DNA from: Leptolyngbya sp. FACHB-261
Lineage (GTDB): Bacteria; Cyanobacteriota; Cyanobacteriia; FACHB-261
Direction of reading: 5' to 3'
Assembly (NCBI RefSeq): GCF_014696065.1
Contig: NZ_JACJPL010000026.1
Location: 1 to 64,000 of the forward strand
Length of the DNA stretch: 64,000 bases
The notes beneath the pieces were generated by a model that was not told the origin of the DNA, made no database searches, and saw nothing but the letters and a program-made list of their open reading frames with translations. Below, in pieces: positions 1 to 8,495 of this stretch. The translations under genes were made by a program, and so were the position numbers. How positions within the stretch are numbered: position 1 is the first letter of the stretch; every line of letters starts with the position of its first letter.

Positions 1-52
1 TAACGGCTTCGATCGCTTTGGTGCGTAGGTCATAACTGTAAGGCGCAGGCAT
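1..52 (-). CDS. IS630-family transposase, N-terminal fragment cut by window edge
   Basis: Reading the minus strand from an ATG at 52 gives MPAPYSYDLRTKAIEAV before the window ends. This is the typical opening of cyanobacterial IS630/Tc1-like transposases, whose N-terminal helix-turn-helix domain binds the element ends. Only 17 residues are visible, so the catalytic DDE domain and the intactness of the element cannot be judged. It lies just beyond the leader-distal end of the first CRISPR array. The call rests on motif recognition alone. Confidence 0.6.
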   Translation of the reverse strand, partial: MPAPYSYDLRTKAIEAV

Positions 53-146
53 GGGTGTATCTCAATGCTTCTCTCTCTAGAATAGCGTCCTAACGTGCGT
101 GCGTAGGGCTATAAGGTTTGCGTTCTAATCAGTACGTCAGTGCTGT

Positions 147-2199
147 GTTTCAATCCCTCAAAGGGATTTGCTGTTTTTGCGACACGGCAACGCCATGCTT
201 TAGCCAATTTTCCCCTTTGGTTTCAATCCCTCAAAGGGATTTGCTGTTTTTGCGACCGCAGTGCGGCCAATGTGCTCCGCGATGTGCGGGTAGTTTCAAT
301 CCCTCAAAGGGATTTGCTGTTTTTGCGACTTTAAGGTTAGCTTCCTCCAGAAGCTTAGAGAAAGTTTCAATCCCTCAAAGGGATTTGCTGTTTTTGCGAC
401 AGCGACAGAAGCAAAGCCGCTCGGAGTACTGCCCCGTTTCAATCCCTCAAAGGGATTTGCTGTTTTTGCGACAGCTGATTAGAGATGTAGGGATCTAACC
501 TTGTCATAGTTTCAATCCCTCAAAGGGATTTGCTGTTTTTGCGACGCCGTAGCGTTACCCGTTCGCATCAGTAGATCCCGGTTTCAATCCCTCAAAGGGA
601 TTTGCTGTTTTTGCGACTTTCTTCTAGTGGCTTGCCTTGTAAGTACCAACGCGTTTCAATCCCTCAAAGGGATTTGCTGTTTTTGCGACCAGCCTACGTT
701 CTAGCAGTGGACAGCCAGTAACCGTTTCAATCCCTCAAAGGGATTTGCTGTTTTTGCGACCTTAAGCGCTTCAAATTCCATTGGAGAATCTGTTCTGTTT
801 CAATCCCTCAAAGGGATTTGCTGTTTTTGCGACCTGGCGCTGTCGTGGGGGTCGGCGTCGCAGCCCTGTTTCAATCCCTCAAAGGGATTTGCTGTTTTTG
901 CGACGATTTCGTACCACCAAGTAGGCGGATCATGGTCAGTTTCAATCCCTCAAAGGGATTTGCTGTTTTTGCGACACATCGATTTGCGACCCGTCCGGGT
1001 TGCTGATTTTGGTTTCAATCCCTCAAAGGGATTTGCTGTTTTTGCGACTTCGAGGATTTAGCAGGGTAGCAACGATGAATTATCAGTTTCAATCCCTCAA
1101 AGGGATTTGCTGTTTTTGCGACCTACACCAGCAGCGATGACCGCCACAGGAACGATGTTTCAATCCCTCAAAGGGATTTGCTGTTTTTGCGACCAATCTT
1201 TCGAGCGATTAGGAACGCGCGTCGGTTGTTTCAATCCCTCAAAGGGATTTGCTGTTTTTGCGACTATTTTTCTCCTAGCTGGGGCCTGCGGATTCACCAG
1301 TTTCAATCCCTCAAAGGGATTTGCTGTTTTTGCGACAGTTGAGCCAGTTGAGCCCCACGGGTTTAAGCTCCGTTTCAATCCCTCAAAGGGATTTGCTGTT
1401 TTTGCGACATAAGCAGTGGATCCCTCATCTAGTTACCGATCAAGTTTCAATCCCTCAAAGGGATTTGCTGTTTTTGCGACCGGGTCAGAGATGTTGATGG
1501 CATGTTGGCCGCTGGTTTCAATCCCTCAAAGGGATTTGCTGTTTTTGCGACGCCTGAGGACTTGGATGCCAGTTGTAAGGGGATTGTTTCAATCCCTCAA
1601 AGGGATTTGCTGTTTTTGCGACGGAGAAGAAAATGCCTGATCCAGCATCGCCTTGGGTTTCAATCCCTCAAAGGGATTTGCTGTTTTTGCGACACTCGGC
1701 AATTAATGGTTCGTCAATAGCGCTTGTTATGTTTCAATCCCTCAAAGGGATTTGCTGTTTTTGCGACAACCACGTCTTCGGCACCTGCTCCTAGGACCAA
1801 TGGGTTTCAATCCCTCAAAGGGATTTGCTGTTTTTGCGACTGAGGTCAGTTTCCTCAGCTAAATCAAGCAGCTGCTGTTTCAATCCCTCAAAGGGATTTG
1901 CTGTTTTTGCGACAGTCGAGTGTGGTTAGGTTATCCCCTGAATACGAAGTTTCAATCCCTCAAAGGGATTTGCTGTTTTTGCGACTTGATCTATTGCAAG
2001 GCTGCCTATCAACTTCTCAGTTTCAATCCCTCAAAGGGATTTGCTGTTTTTGCGACGATTTGGATCGGAGCCGCTGGGCAGAGCTAACGCTGTTTCAATC
2101 CCTCAAAGGGATTTGCTGTTTTTGCGACGTTCAAGTTTTTTGCTGATGGGGTGAGGATAGGTGTTTCAATCCCTCAAAGGGATTTGCTGTTTTTGCGAC
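147..2199 (-). CRISPR. CRISPR array 1: 29 repeats of 37 bp, 28 spacers
   Basis: 29 copies of a 37-bp repeat were counted, at starts 147, 220, 293 and on to 2163, with a period of 70-74 bp and spacers of about 34-37 bp. All copies appear identical. Read on the minus strand, the repeat begins GTCGCAAAAACAG and ends GGGATTGAAAC, the usual cyanobacterial polarity, with an internal AATCCCT-TTG-AGGGATT hairpin. The minus orientation is confirmed by the leader at 2200-2448, which is homologous to the leader of array 2. Newest spacers should therefore lie at the right end. The adjacent type I-D cas genes are co-oriented. Short ORFs across the array are repeat translations, not genes. Confidence 0.98.
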
Positions 2200-2448
2200 G
2201 GCGGGGGGCTGGAGGGCTTGGTGTATTTAGTTTTCGAGGTTCGGTTGCGCGGATCAGCAAGAGTATAGCGTTTGTGGGGGGAGATGTCGTGAGTGGTCAA
2301 GGTGGCTTGGGGGCTGGATTCGGGATGTAGCAAGGGTTTCGGGAGTTGCGCGGATGGGGTTGGGCTTATGAAGGGGACAAAGCGGCTCAGGGTAGCGGTT
2401 TTAGCTGATATTTCTGCTGGGCTGGCTCCAACACCTACCCATTCGCGC
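2200..2448 (-). promoter_or_regulatory. CRISPR array 1 leader with promoter
   Basis: The minus-strand sequence between cas2 and the first repeat aligns by eye with the region before array 2. Shared stretches include GGGTAGGTGTT at the distal end, CAAACGCTATACTC in the middle, and AAATACACCAAGC next to the repeat. TATACT (2262-2267, minus) is a likely -10 box; ACGACA 17 nt upstream (2285-2290) is a weak -35. Both leaders are close to 250 bp long, which supports a shared function in array transcription and spacer acquisition. Confidence 0.8.
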
Positions 2449-2472
2449 GGAGCTAGGTGATTAGGCAGCAGA

Positions 2473-2745
2473 TTAGACCAGGAAGATCGATTCGTCTCGG
2501 GGCATTTCGCCGCCGATGCGCTCGACTTTGCCTTGGCAGCAGGCGCAGAGAAAATAGAAGCGGATACTGTCTTGATCGGGTTTGATCAGTCTTGCGAGAC
2601 GAGCACGCAGTTTGGCATATTCAGCATCGCTGAGATTGCATTCAAACAGGCTGAATTGCATCCACTGGCCGTAGGACTTGAGAACCTTATGAATTTTGGT
2701 TCGGCGCTTATCTTGCGGGATATCGTAGGACACTACCACATACAT
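2473..2745 (-). CDS. cas2: CRISPR-associated endonuclease Cas2
   Basis: 90 residues. The N-terminus MYVVVSYDIPQDKRRTKI carries the Cas2 beta-strand/DIP signature with the metal-site aspartate (YDI), followed by a ferredoxin-like fold. Cas2 dimers scaffold the Cas1-Cas2 integrase that inserts new spacers at the leader end. It is the last gene of the cas operon, 16 bp after cas1, and sits directly beside the array 1 leader. Length is normal for the family, and no lesion is seen. Confidence 0.95.
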   Translation of the reverse strand: MYVVVSYDIPQDKRRTKIHKVLKSYGQWMQFSLFECNLSDAEYAKLRARLARLIKPDQDSIRFYFLCACCQGKVERIGGEMPRDESIFLV

Positions 2746-2761
2746 TCAGCACCCAGCCTGG

Positions 2762-3766
2762 CTACTTGAGCACGAGCGGTGGATACTGTTGGGTTTGCCC
2801 CAAAAGATATTTTGAAAGCAGTCTGGCCTGGATCTCAAAAGCTTCCTGGTAAGTGCATTTGCGGCCCAGGACTGGGTGCTTGAATGCCGACTGCTTCTTT
2901 TGCTCATAGAGTCGCAGGAAGGTACGGCGACCTTCGGGCGTGAGAGAGACGGCCTGACTCAGAGGCTCAGCCGTGAAGTCGGTGGGTTTGAGGAAGCGTT
3001 TGTTGAGGACGCTGAGAACTACTGCATCCACAACCAGGGGCCGGAACTCTTCCATTAAGTCGAGGGCTAGACTGGCGCGGCCATAACGTTGCACATGCAG
3101 ATAGCCCAGGTAGGGATCAAACCCGACGATATTCAAAGCTCCCTGCACGTCATGGCGGAGTAGCGAGTAGCCAAAGCTGAGTAGTGAATTGACAGGATCG
3201 GTTGGGGGACGTCGGCAGCGGGTTGCGAAGTGAAAGCCTTCAACTCGAATCAATTGATTGAAGCAGCCAAAATAGGCGGCGCTACCGGTTCCTTCCAGGC
3301 CGCGCAAGGCATCAATTTCGGGTGTTTTGTCGATGGGAACAATTGCCTGTTCTAGCCGACTTAAGGCAGTTTGTAATTGAAGTTCGGGATAATCGCGCTG
3401 GGCTCGTAATAGGGCACTGCGATAGTTTTTGAGTTTGCCGCGAATGAAGCCCCGGATGATATGCACAGCTTTTTCGGGTTTGCCTGCTGCTTGCCATTGG
3501 GCTGAGCGCACAAAAATGTTCTTGGTCAGTTCGGGTTCCAAGCGGCCTAGATAACGCCCTGTGCTAGTCATAAAGCTCATGGGGATCTGGCGCTCTAGCA
3601 GTTCATTGAGAGCCGCTGGAGAAACGGTTGCTCGTCCCAAGACAACGACGCCATCGACTTTAATAAAAGGCACATCCAACAGCGATTTTCGCTCGGCTCG
3701 GACGGTGAGGCGCTCATCGGTTTTGCCGATGTAGGCGTCTTCCTGAGTGATGTAAACAGTTCCCAT
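2762..3766 (-). CDS. cas1: CRISPR-associated integrase Cas1 (type I-D)
   Basis: About 334 residues from the ATG that starts MGTVYITQEDAY, preceded by AGGA at good spacing; an ATG seven codons upstream (3787, with GAGG before it) is also possible. The metal-binding residues expected of Cas1 are visible: the glutamate in LEGTGSAAYF, the histidine in YLHVQRYGR and the acidic cluster DLMEEFRP. Cas1 catalyses the integration step of spacer acquisition, together with Cas2 and probably Cas4. It lies in the adaptation block cas4-cas1-cas2 downstream of the interference genes. The family assignment is firm. Confidence 0.95.
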   Translation of the reverse strand: MGTVYITQEDAYIGKTDERLTVRAERKSLLDVPFIKVDGVVVLGRATVSPAALNELLERQIPMSFMTSTGRYLGRLEPELTKNIFVRSAQWQAAGKPEKAVHIIRGFIRGKLKNYRSALLRAQRDYPELQLQTALSRLEQAIVPIDKTPEIDALRGLEGTGSAAYFGCFNQLIRVEGFHFATRCRRPPTDPVNSLLSFGYSLLRHDVQGALNIVGFDPYLGYLHVQRYGRASLALDLMEEFRPLVVDAVVLSVLNKRFLKPTDFTAEPLSQAVSLTPEGRRTFLRLYEQKKQSAFKHPVLGRKCTYQEAFEIQARLLSKYLLGQTQQYPPLVLK

Positions 3767-3851
3767 GTCTTCTTCCTGATCGTTCATTGGCGACCTCTGT
3801 GATCTTTTGCTGGTTGCAAGTTCAAGTTGGCGAGTTTGCCAGTGAGAGCGC

Positions 3852-4451
3852 TTAAGCTTCGCGGTAACGGCTCACCTTATCCACGGCTTGGGGCAAACAT
3901 TGCTGATACAAACTACAGCCTTTGCAACGAGGTGTGTAAATGGCTGGGGGCATGGTGCCAGTCTCTATTAGCGCGCTCACAGCCTGAAGGGTATCGAGGG
4001 TTGTTCGCCGCAAGTCTGCGTTCATCTCTACTAGCTGGCGCTGATGGGAATGTGCGTAGTAGAGATAGCCCTGATGGATCGTTTGCCCGGTCATTTCTTC
4101 TAAGCAAAGGGCTTGAGCGCAGACTTGTAGCTCGTCGTTGTCCCATTCGCCGCGCTTGCCGCGCTTATATTCCACGGGGTAAAGCTGGCCGTTGGCTTCT
4201 TCAATCAGGTCCGATTTGCCGATTAGCCGGTAGCGGTCTGACTTGAGCCAAACCGCGCGAACTTGCCAGGTTTCTTCTCGCTGATTGCTGCTTAGGGTAT
4301 GCACCCGTTCGTGCAAGGCTGTTCCTTCAATGGTGTAGGCGTTATCGGTGTATTCGCCTGCACAGAACATGCGCCAGCAGCGGTGGGGGCAGTAGGCATA
4401 TTGGTTGAGGGCAGCAATGGGGATGTAGTCCTCGTTTAGGAGTTGGGCCAT
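3852..4451 (-). CDS. cas4: Cas4 family exonuclease
   Basis: 199 residues. Cysteines for an iron-sulfur cluster lie at both ends: AYCPHRC near residue 20 and CKGCSLYQQC near the C-terminus. Between them is a RecB-type nuclease core with YPVEYKRG, where the E-x-K residues bind metal. Cas4 trims prespacers and helps choose PAM-bearing ends in type I-D adaptation. The start overlaps the cas6 stop by 16 bp, which suggests translational coupling. Length fits the family. Confidence 0.93.
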   Translation of the reverse strand: MAQLLNEDYIPIAALNQYAYCPHRCWRMFCAGEYTDNAYTIEGTALHERVHTLSSNQREETWQVRAVWLKSDRYRLIGKSDLIEEANGQLYPVEYKRGKRGEWDNDELQVCAQALCLEEMTGQTIHQGYLYYAHSHQRQLVEMNADLRRTTLDTLQAVSALIETGTMPPAIYTPRCKGCSLYQQCLPQAVDKVSRYREA

Positions 4452-5275
4452 CGTCGCACCATGCCCATGCCCATCGGTGTTTTGCGGCCAATGCCTGCGT
4501 AGATAGCGAAGTCGGCAAGAGCGTTGATTTGTTTGATGATGGTCGGGTCAACATCGCCCAAGATTTTGTAGCTGACTTTGCCGACACAGCCGATGAATTT
4601 GCTGCGGTTGTCTTGAACGATTTCGGTGTGGATATCGAAGTAGCTGGGGAAGATGCAGGCGGCTAGGTTCTCGCTGAGCTCGATGTTGCTGTATTTGCGC
4701 CAGCGCATCGCCAAGCTGTTGAAGACGGCTTCGGCGCTGGGCAGGGCGGAGTCGTGTTCGCGCTGGCGAAAGGTGGTGGGGGTGTGGAAGTGCAGGCTGA
4801 TGTTGCGCTCTTGGTCGGAGGCTTGCTCGTAGAGCTGGGTGTAGGGGGCGTAGTTGGCCCAGGGTTGGGTGGATTGGGGTGTACCGAGGACGCTGGTGAT
4901 TTGTAGGTCGGCGGGGCCAAGGTGCCAGGGCTTGTGGGGGTTGAGGTTGAGCCACAGGCGACTCAGGTGGCCAAACAGTGGGTCGTCTAGCAGGGAAATG
5001 CGCCACCAGCAGCCGGTGCCAGGAGCGATAGTTGAACGGTGGTCCCATTGCAGGCGGCGAGGGTTGGGGGTGCGAGGGCTGGCTTGCAAGGGATTGGCTT
5101 GCAGAGGGCTAAGGGTGAAGGCTTTCTCGGCTTTCTGGGCGTGTAGGGAGTTGCCTAGGGTTTGATCCACGGAGCTGACCAGGGTTAGGAAGAGGGCGTG
5201 AAGATGGCGGCCTTCTAGAAATTGGGAAGGGATGGGGGATTGCGGGACTAAATTCAGAACTAGACTATGGGGCAT
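4436..5275 (-). CDS. cas6: Cas6 CRISPR RNA endoribonuclease (type I-D)
   Basis: 279 residues. The C-terminal glycine-rich loop reads FAIYAGIGRKTPMGMGMV, the RNA-binding signature of the RAMP-fold Cas6 family; the N-terminus MPHSLVLNLVPQ and the length also fit. Cas6 cuts precursor CRISPR RNA at the base of the repeat hairpin. Both arrays in the window carry the same hairpin and the same GATTGAAAC end, so one enzyme could process both (inference). Its first codons overlap the end of the hepT remnant by 11 bp, so it depends on transcription through the toxin-antitoxin pair. Confidence 0.9.
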   Translation of the reverse strand: MPHSLVLNLVPQSPIPSQFLEGRHLHALFLTLVSSVDQTLGNSLHAQKAEKAFTLSPLQANPLQASPRTPNPRRLQWDHRSTIAPGTGCWWRISLLDDPLFGHLSRLWLNLNPHKPWHLGPADLQITSVLGTPQSTQPWANYAPYTQLYEQASDQERNISLHFHTPTTFRQREHDSALPSAEAVFNSLAMRWRKYSNIELSENLAACIFPSYFDIHTEIVQDNRSKFIGCVGKVSYKILGDVDPTIIKQINALADFAIYAGIGRKTPMGMGMVRRWPNS

Positions 5276-5701
5276 TTTGTTGCTCCAAATAAACTTGAAC
5301 TTGTTGGATGTATTGCGGATAGAGTTCCAAAGTTAGAAGAATAGAACGCCACACAATTCGTGAGTCGATTTCCTCGTACTGATTAACTAAGCGATTGCGT
5401 AGGCCGGTTGAGGGAGCTAGTCTTTGGGCTAAGCCTTGGCTGAGGCTGCTATTTCGACTCACTTTGATAAAGGAGTCGAAATAATCTTCAGGGATAGGCT
5501 GGGCCAGGCTGAGTAGAAGTTGAAGGTTGATGTCGATGGCTGTTTGCACAATGAGCTGTAGCAAACGCTCAACGATTAACTGTTGCCGAAGTTGTCTAGA
5601 TATGCTTGTTGATCGCTGGTCGCGTAGGATTTCAGCACGTTGAGATACCGAACCATCGCTTGCAATTTTCGGGTGATAATTGCGCGATCTAGAGAAGTCA
5701 T
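5265..5701 (-). pseudogene. hepT: HepT-family HEPN toxin, frameshifted and lacking its catalytic His
   Basis: The ATG at 5701 overlaps the mntA stop (ATGA). It opens MTSLDRAIITRKLQAMV and runs to YLDNFGNS, then a stop near 5590. Shifting one base there restores the HepT body (QQLIVERLLQLIVQTAID) down to 5265, so a single-base deletion is the likely lesion. The HEPN active-site motif should be Rx4H followed by x-Tyr. Here it reads RNRLVNQY, with Asn in place of His. HepT is an RNase or growth-inhibiting toxin silenced by MNT-mediated AMPylation in known systems. This copy looks doubly inactive. Confidence 0.85.
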
Positions 5702-6135
5702 TGTTTCAAGTTCTCCAGACCTCGACGGATGTACTCCTGCTCATAAGCTCGCAGCTTGGCTGTATCTAGATAGATGTGCCAGGCTTGGCGCTGAAAGTCG
5801 ATGAATAGGTTGGGCTCGGCTTCGTACAGGACTTTCCCCTGTAGCGCTACGGCATATTTCAGTAAGGGTGAGCAGTGATTGAGGTTTACCAAGTCGATTT
5901 GGTCACTGGAAACCTGAAGGATGTGTCCTAGTTTTTCGTAGAGCCCCAGCTCTCCCCAGGGATCTGAGGTTAGTTCAGAACCATCAGCTGAGAGTATGGC
6001 TAAATCCCAATCGCTGTGCTCCCTGGCTGTTCCTTTGGCCCGTGAACCAAAAAGGATCAGCAATTTTAGGTTGGGAATTGCCTGCAAGATTTCAGCTCTG
6101 AAGAGATCTGGGTTATGCACCATGTGAGGGGTCAC
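5698..6135 (-). CDS. mntA: MNT-type nucleotidyltransferase antitoxin (MntA-like)
   Basis: 145 residues. The minimal nucleotidyltransferase signature GSRAKGTAREHSDWDLAIL lies near residues 33-51, with the paired aspartates of SDWD as metal ligands. In type VII toxin-antitoxin systems this enzyme adds AMP to a tyrosine of the HEPN toxin. The toxin gene follows with a 4-bp overlap, the standard order. The pair sits between cas3 and cas6 on the same strand as the cas operon. The MNT frame is intact although its partner is broken. Start codon choice is uncertain; a second Met lies four codons in. Confidence 0.88.
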   Translation of the reverse strand: MTPHMVHNPDLFRAEILQAIPNLKLLILFGSRAKGTAREHSDWDLAILSADGSELTSDPWGELGLYEKLGHILQVSSDQIDLVNLNHCSPLLKYAVALQGKVLYEAEPNLFIDFQRQAWHIYLDTAKLRAYEQEYIRRGLENLKQ

Positions 6136-6179
6136 CCCTTAAAGCGATACTGCATTTGATTTAGGGACATATTATTTGT

Positions 6180-8495
6180 TTAGCCTGCAATCCAAAACTC
6201 TTCTTCATCCATTAAACGAATTTTGATCTTGTTCATCGCTGCCGTCATAATCGCGTAGATTCCAGTAAAGAGAGTATATTCCTTAGCAAAGTCATCGCAT
6301 TGAACTGTAATGTTGTAAGATTCAATCCCTTGTTTGCGAAGATAGAAGATGATGCCCTGATTAGTCAACGTTGGCACAATTACACCTGCAAGCCACTCTT
6401 TCTCTAAGGCACTGAGTAGCGGTGTTGGAGCAGTCACGCCACCTTGCCTGCGTCGAATAGTACAATTTTTTAGTGCAATAAGGCGATTAAGATTGGTAGC
6501 TTTGAACTCATCTGCTGAGCCGTCGTAGCGCCATGCAAAACTGATCTCGTAAGTGGCCTGGGCACGGTTGGTAACTTCAAGGAGATCGTCTTTTTGTACA
6601 AATTCATAGTTTCTTAGTAGATGAATCGGATCGAGATCGGTTTCCTCCGCAAGATCTACCAGCAGGTTATGGGGATCTCGGATGTGAACGTTCTCGAATA
6701 AACTTGAGCGAAATTGAAAGAGAGGAGCGTAGCTACTCAGCCATTCTTCAGCGAACTCTTTCATTTCTACAGCAATATCTTCTCTGTTTGCGAGCGCTTC
6801 GTTCCAATCCCTCAGGGTTGTCTGGCCCGACGTCAAATCCTCCGCATCGTCAGGATGCTTCGCCTCTAAAAAGGACCTAAGAAAGCAATACCTAGCACTG
6901 CAGGGTTTTGTACTCCAAACTTTGGCGAGATTCCATTGTCTCTGATTAGAAGTTCTAACCGGGGCTTTTTGCAAAGCTTCAGCAAGAATCAGTGCCTGCA
7001 CGCGAGAGCGATAGTGCTGCCATTCACGCCCGCCACCTAGGATAGTTCTTAAGGTCGTGAATAGCTTAAGAATCAGGCTTTCTTCCGGAAGCTTCTTAAG
7101 CGATTCCTCCAAGAAAAACAGTGGCCGCGCTGTTTCTAAAAGGGCCTCAGACTGCCAATACACATGAAGGAATGGACGTTCCAGGCACTTAATTGCTCCC
7201 AGCTTTTCCTGAAGGGCATCATGACCGCCCGTTGTGTCTAGCGAAGCTAGGTCTTGCTCCCATGCAGTTTCTTTCAGGTAAGCAATCGCCTCTGATGCAA
7301 TGTTTGTCTGCTTCTTGCCAAGCACTCGACCAACTCGCCCTAACCGTTGCCAGAATGCAGCGCGGTCGCGAGCTGAGAAGATGAGCCAATCTAAGTTTTG
7401 GCGCTCAGGTTCTAGATCTCGCTTAAAGTTAAAGCCAACATCTACTGTACTAGTTGCTAGGATGATTGGCTGTTGCGCTGCCCACCTACGTTCCCCAGAG
7501 GGTGTTGAGCCTGTAATCCTGCCGTACTGTCCAGCAAGACCTCGCTTCTTAAGAAGATCTCTGAGCCGACCAATGTGATCTTTAGAGTCGAGGATGACAG
7601 CTCCGTTCTGGGCAGGGTTCTCACGGAAGCGTCTTACGACCTCATCAGCTATTTCAGCTAAGAGTTGATCCCGCTCTTGCTGGGGACGAATTTCTAAATT
7701 GACAGCAGTTTGTGAAGGAATACGCTGCTCACCAGACTCACCGTTAATTCTTTGGATGCGAACCCCTTGCTCTGCAAGCATGTTTAGGGCAGCATCACAA
7801 GCAGGTTCAGGTGTTGCTGTCAGTAAAACAACCTTCACACTCTGCTTAAAGAAGCCAAACTCATGTAGGTAGACTAAGTAGAACAGTAAGCCAACTAGTT
7901 GTTTGGCATCGTAGAGGTGAAATTCATCAAAGATGATTGTGCCAAACTGCGTCAAGAAGGAATAAGCGATGTTGCCTTGATCGAGCTTGTTGTACTGGAA
8001 GAAAGTGGCGTAATAGAAAATATCAGGGTTGGTAACCAGTAGTAAAGGACGATTTGCACCAACCTCTGGAAATATAGAAGCTGGATTGCGAATCAGGTTA
8101 TAAAGCTTTTCTCCAGAACGAGCGCCTGCGCGATCGTTGGACCATTCGCGAACTTCTTTCGCTGAAACAGCTTTAACTATATGGTTTAGCCTGCCTTCAC
8201 TACTTTGAATGAATTGTTCTGCTGCCTCTCTTTGCTGCTCGATCAACGCGTTGGTTGGAGCAATGTAGATCGCACTACGATGGGGCTGATGTAGCAGAGT
8301 TGTCAATCCTGCAACTGTTTTTCCAGTTCCAGTCGGTGCTAAATCAAGAATGATGTCGTGGTGCTCTGCTTTCTCAAACACCTCAATCTGGTGCTGTAAA
8401 GCCTGGGGCATGAACCCTAGCTTCTCAGGTAATGGCAGTGAGTAGGTTGCAATGCTTCTTGGCTCTAACTGGATGATGAGAGGTTCATACCCCAC
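6180..8495 (-). CDS. cas3: Type I-D Cas3 helicase
   Basis: I place the start at GTG 8495 (VGYEPLIIQ), because GGAGGAGG lies 8 nt upstream and the gene then overlaps the csc1 stop by 11 bp; a longer frame reaches 8588. That gives 771 residues. Superfamily 2 helicase motifs are visible: Walker A APTGTGKT near 53-60, DEFH near 190-193 and LLTATP near 224-229. No HD nuclease domain is present. In type I-D the HD domain is on Cas10d, which fits. Cas3 unwinds target DNA after Cascade binding. Its position after csc1, rather than ahead of cas10d, differs from the commonest I-D order. Confidence 0.92.
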   Translation of the reverse strand: MGYEPLIIQLEPRSIATYSLPLPEKLGFMPQALQHQIEVFEKAEHHDIILDLAPTGTGKTVAGLTTLLHQPHRSAIYIAPTNALIEQQREAAEQFIQSSEGRLNHIVKAVSAKEVREWSNDRAGARSGEKLYNLIRNPASIFPEVGANRPLLLVTNPDIFYYATFFQYNKLDQGNIAYSFLTQFGTIIFDEFHLYDAKQLVGLLFYLVYLHEFGFFKQSVKVVLLTATPEPACDAALNMLAEQGVRIQRINGESGEQRIPSQTAVNLEIRPQQERDQLLAEIADEVVRRFRENPAQNGAVILDSKDHIGRLRDLLKKRGLAGQYGRITGSTPSGERRWAAQQPIILATSTVDVGFNFKRDLEPERQNLDWLIFSARDRAAFWQRLGRVGRVLGKKQTNIASEAIAYLKETAWEQDLASLDTTGGHDALQEKLGAIKCLERPFLHVYWQSEALLETARPLFFLEESLKKLPEESLILKLFTTLRTILGGGREWQHYRSRVQALILAEALQKAPVRTSNQRQWNLAKVWSTKPCSARYCFLRSFLEAKHPDDAEDLTSGQTTLRDWNEALANREDIAVEMKEFAEEWLSSYAPLFQFRSSLFENVHIRDPHNLLVDLAEETDLDPIHLLRNYEFVQKDDLLEVTNRAQATYEISFAWRYDGSADEFKATNLNRLIALKNCTIRRRQGGVTAPTPLLSALEKEWLAGVIVPTLTNQGIIFYLRKQGIESYNITVQCDDFAKEYTLFTGIYAIMTAAMNKIKIRLMDEEEFWIAG

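Noticed and set aside
118-2146. Several ORFs of 60-126 codons across array 1 (and 16912-18719, 19799-20077, 20061-20435 across array 2)
   Set aside because: They are translations of the 37-bp repeats (repeated SLKGICCFCD or NPFEGLK blocks), not genes.
2533-2769. Plus-strand ORF opposite cas2, and similar shadows opposite cas3, csc2, WD40 and kinase genes
   Set aside because: Each lies opposite a firmly identified gene in another frame and shows no protein motif.
5032-5165. GC-rich stretch within cas6 (repeated GGCTTGCAAGGG-like motifs)
   Set aside because: It lies in the coding frame of cas6 and reads as a Leu/Gln/Pro-rich loop, so it is not a separate repeat element.
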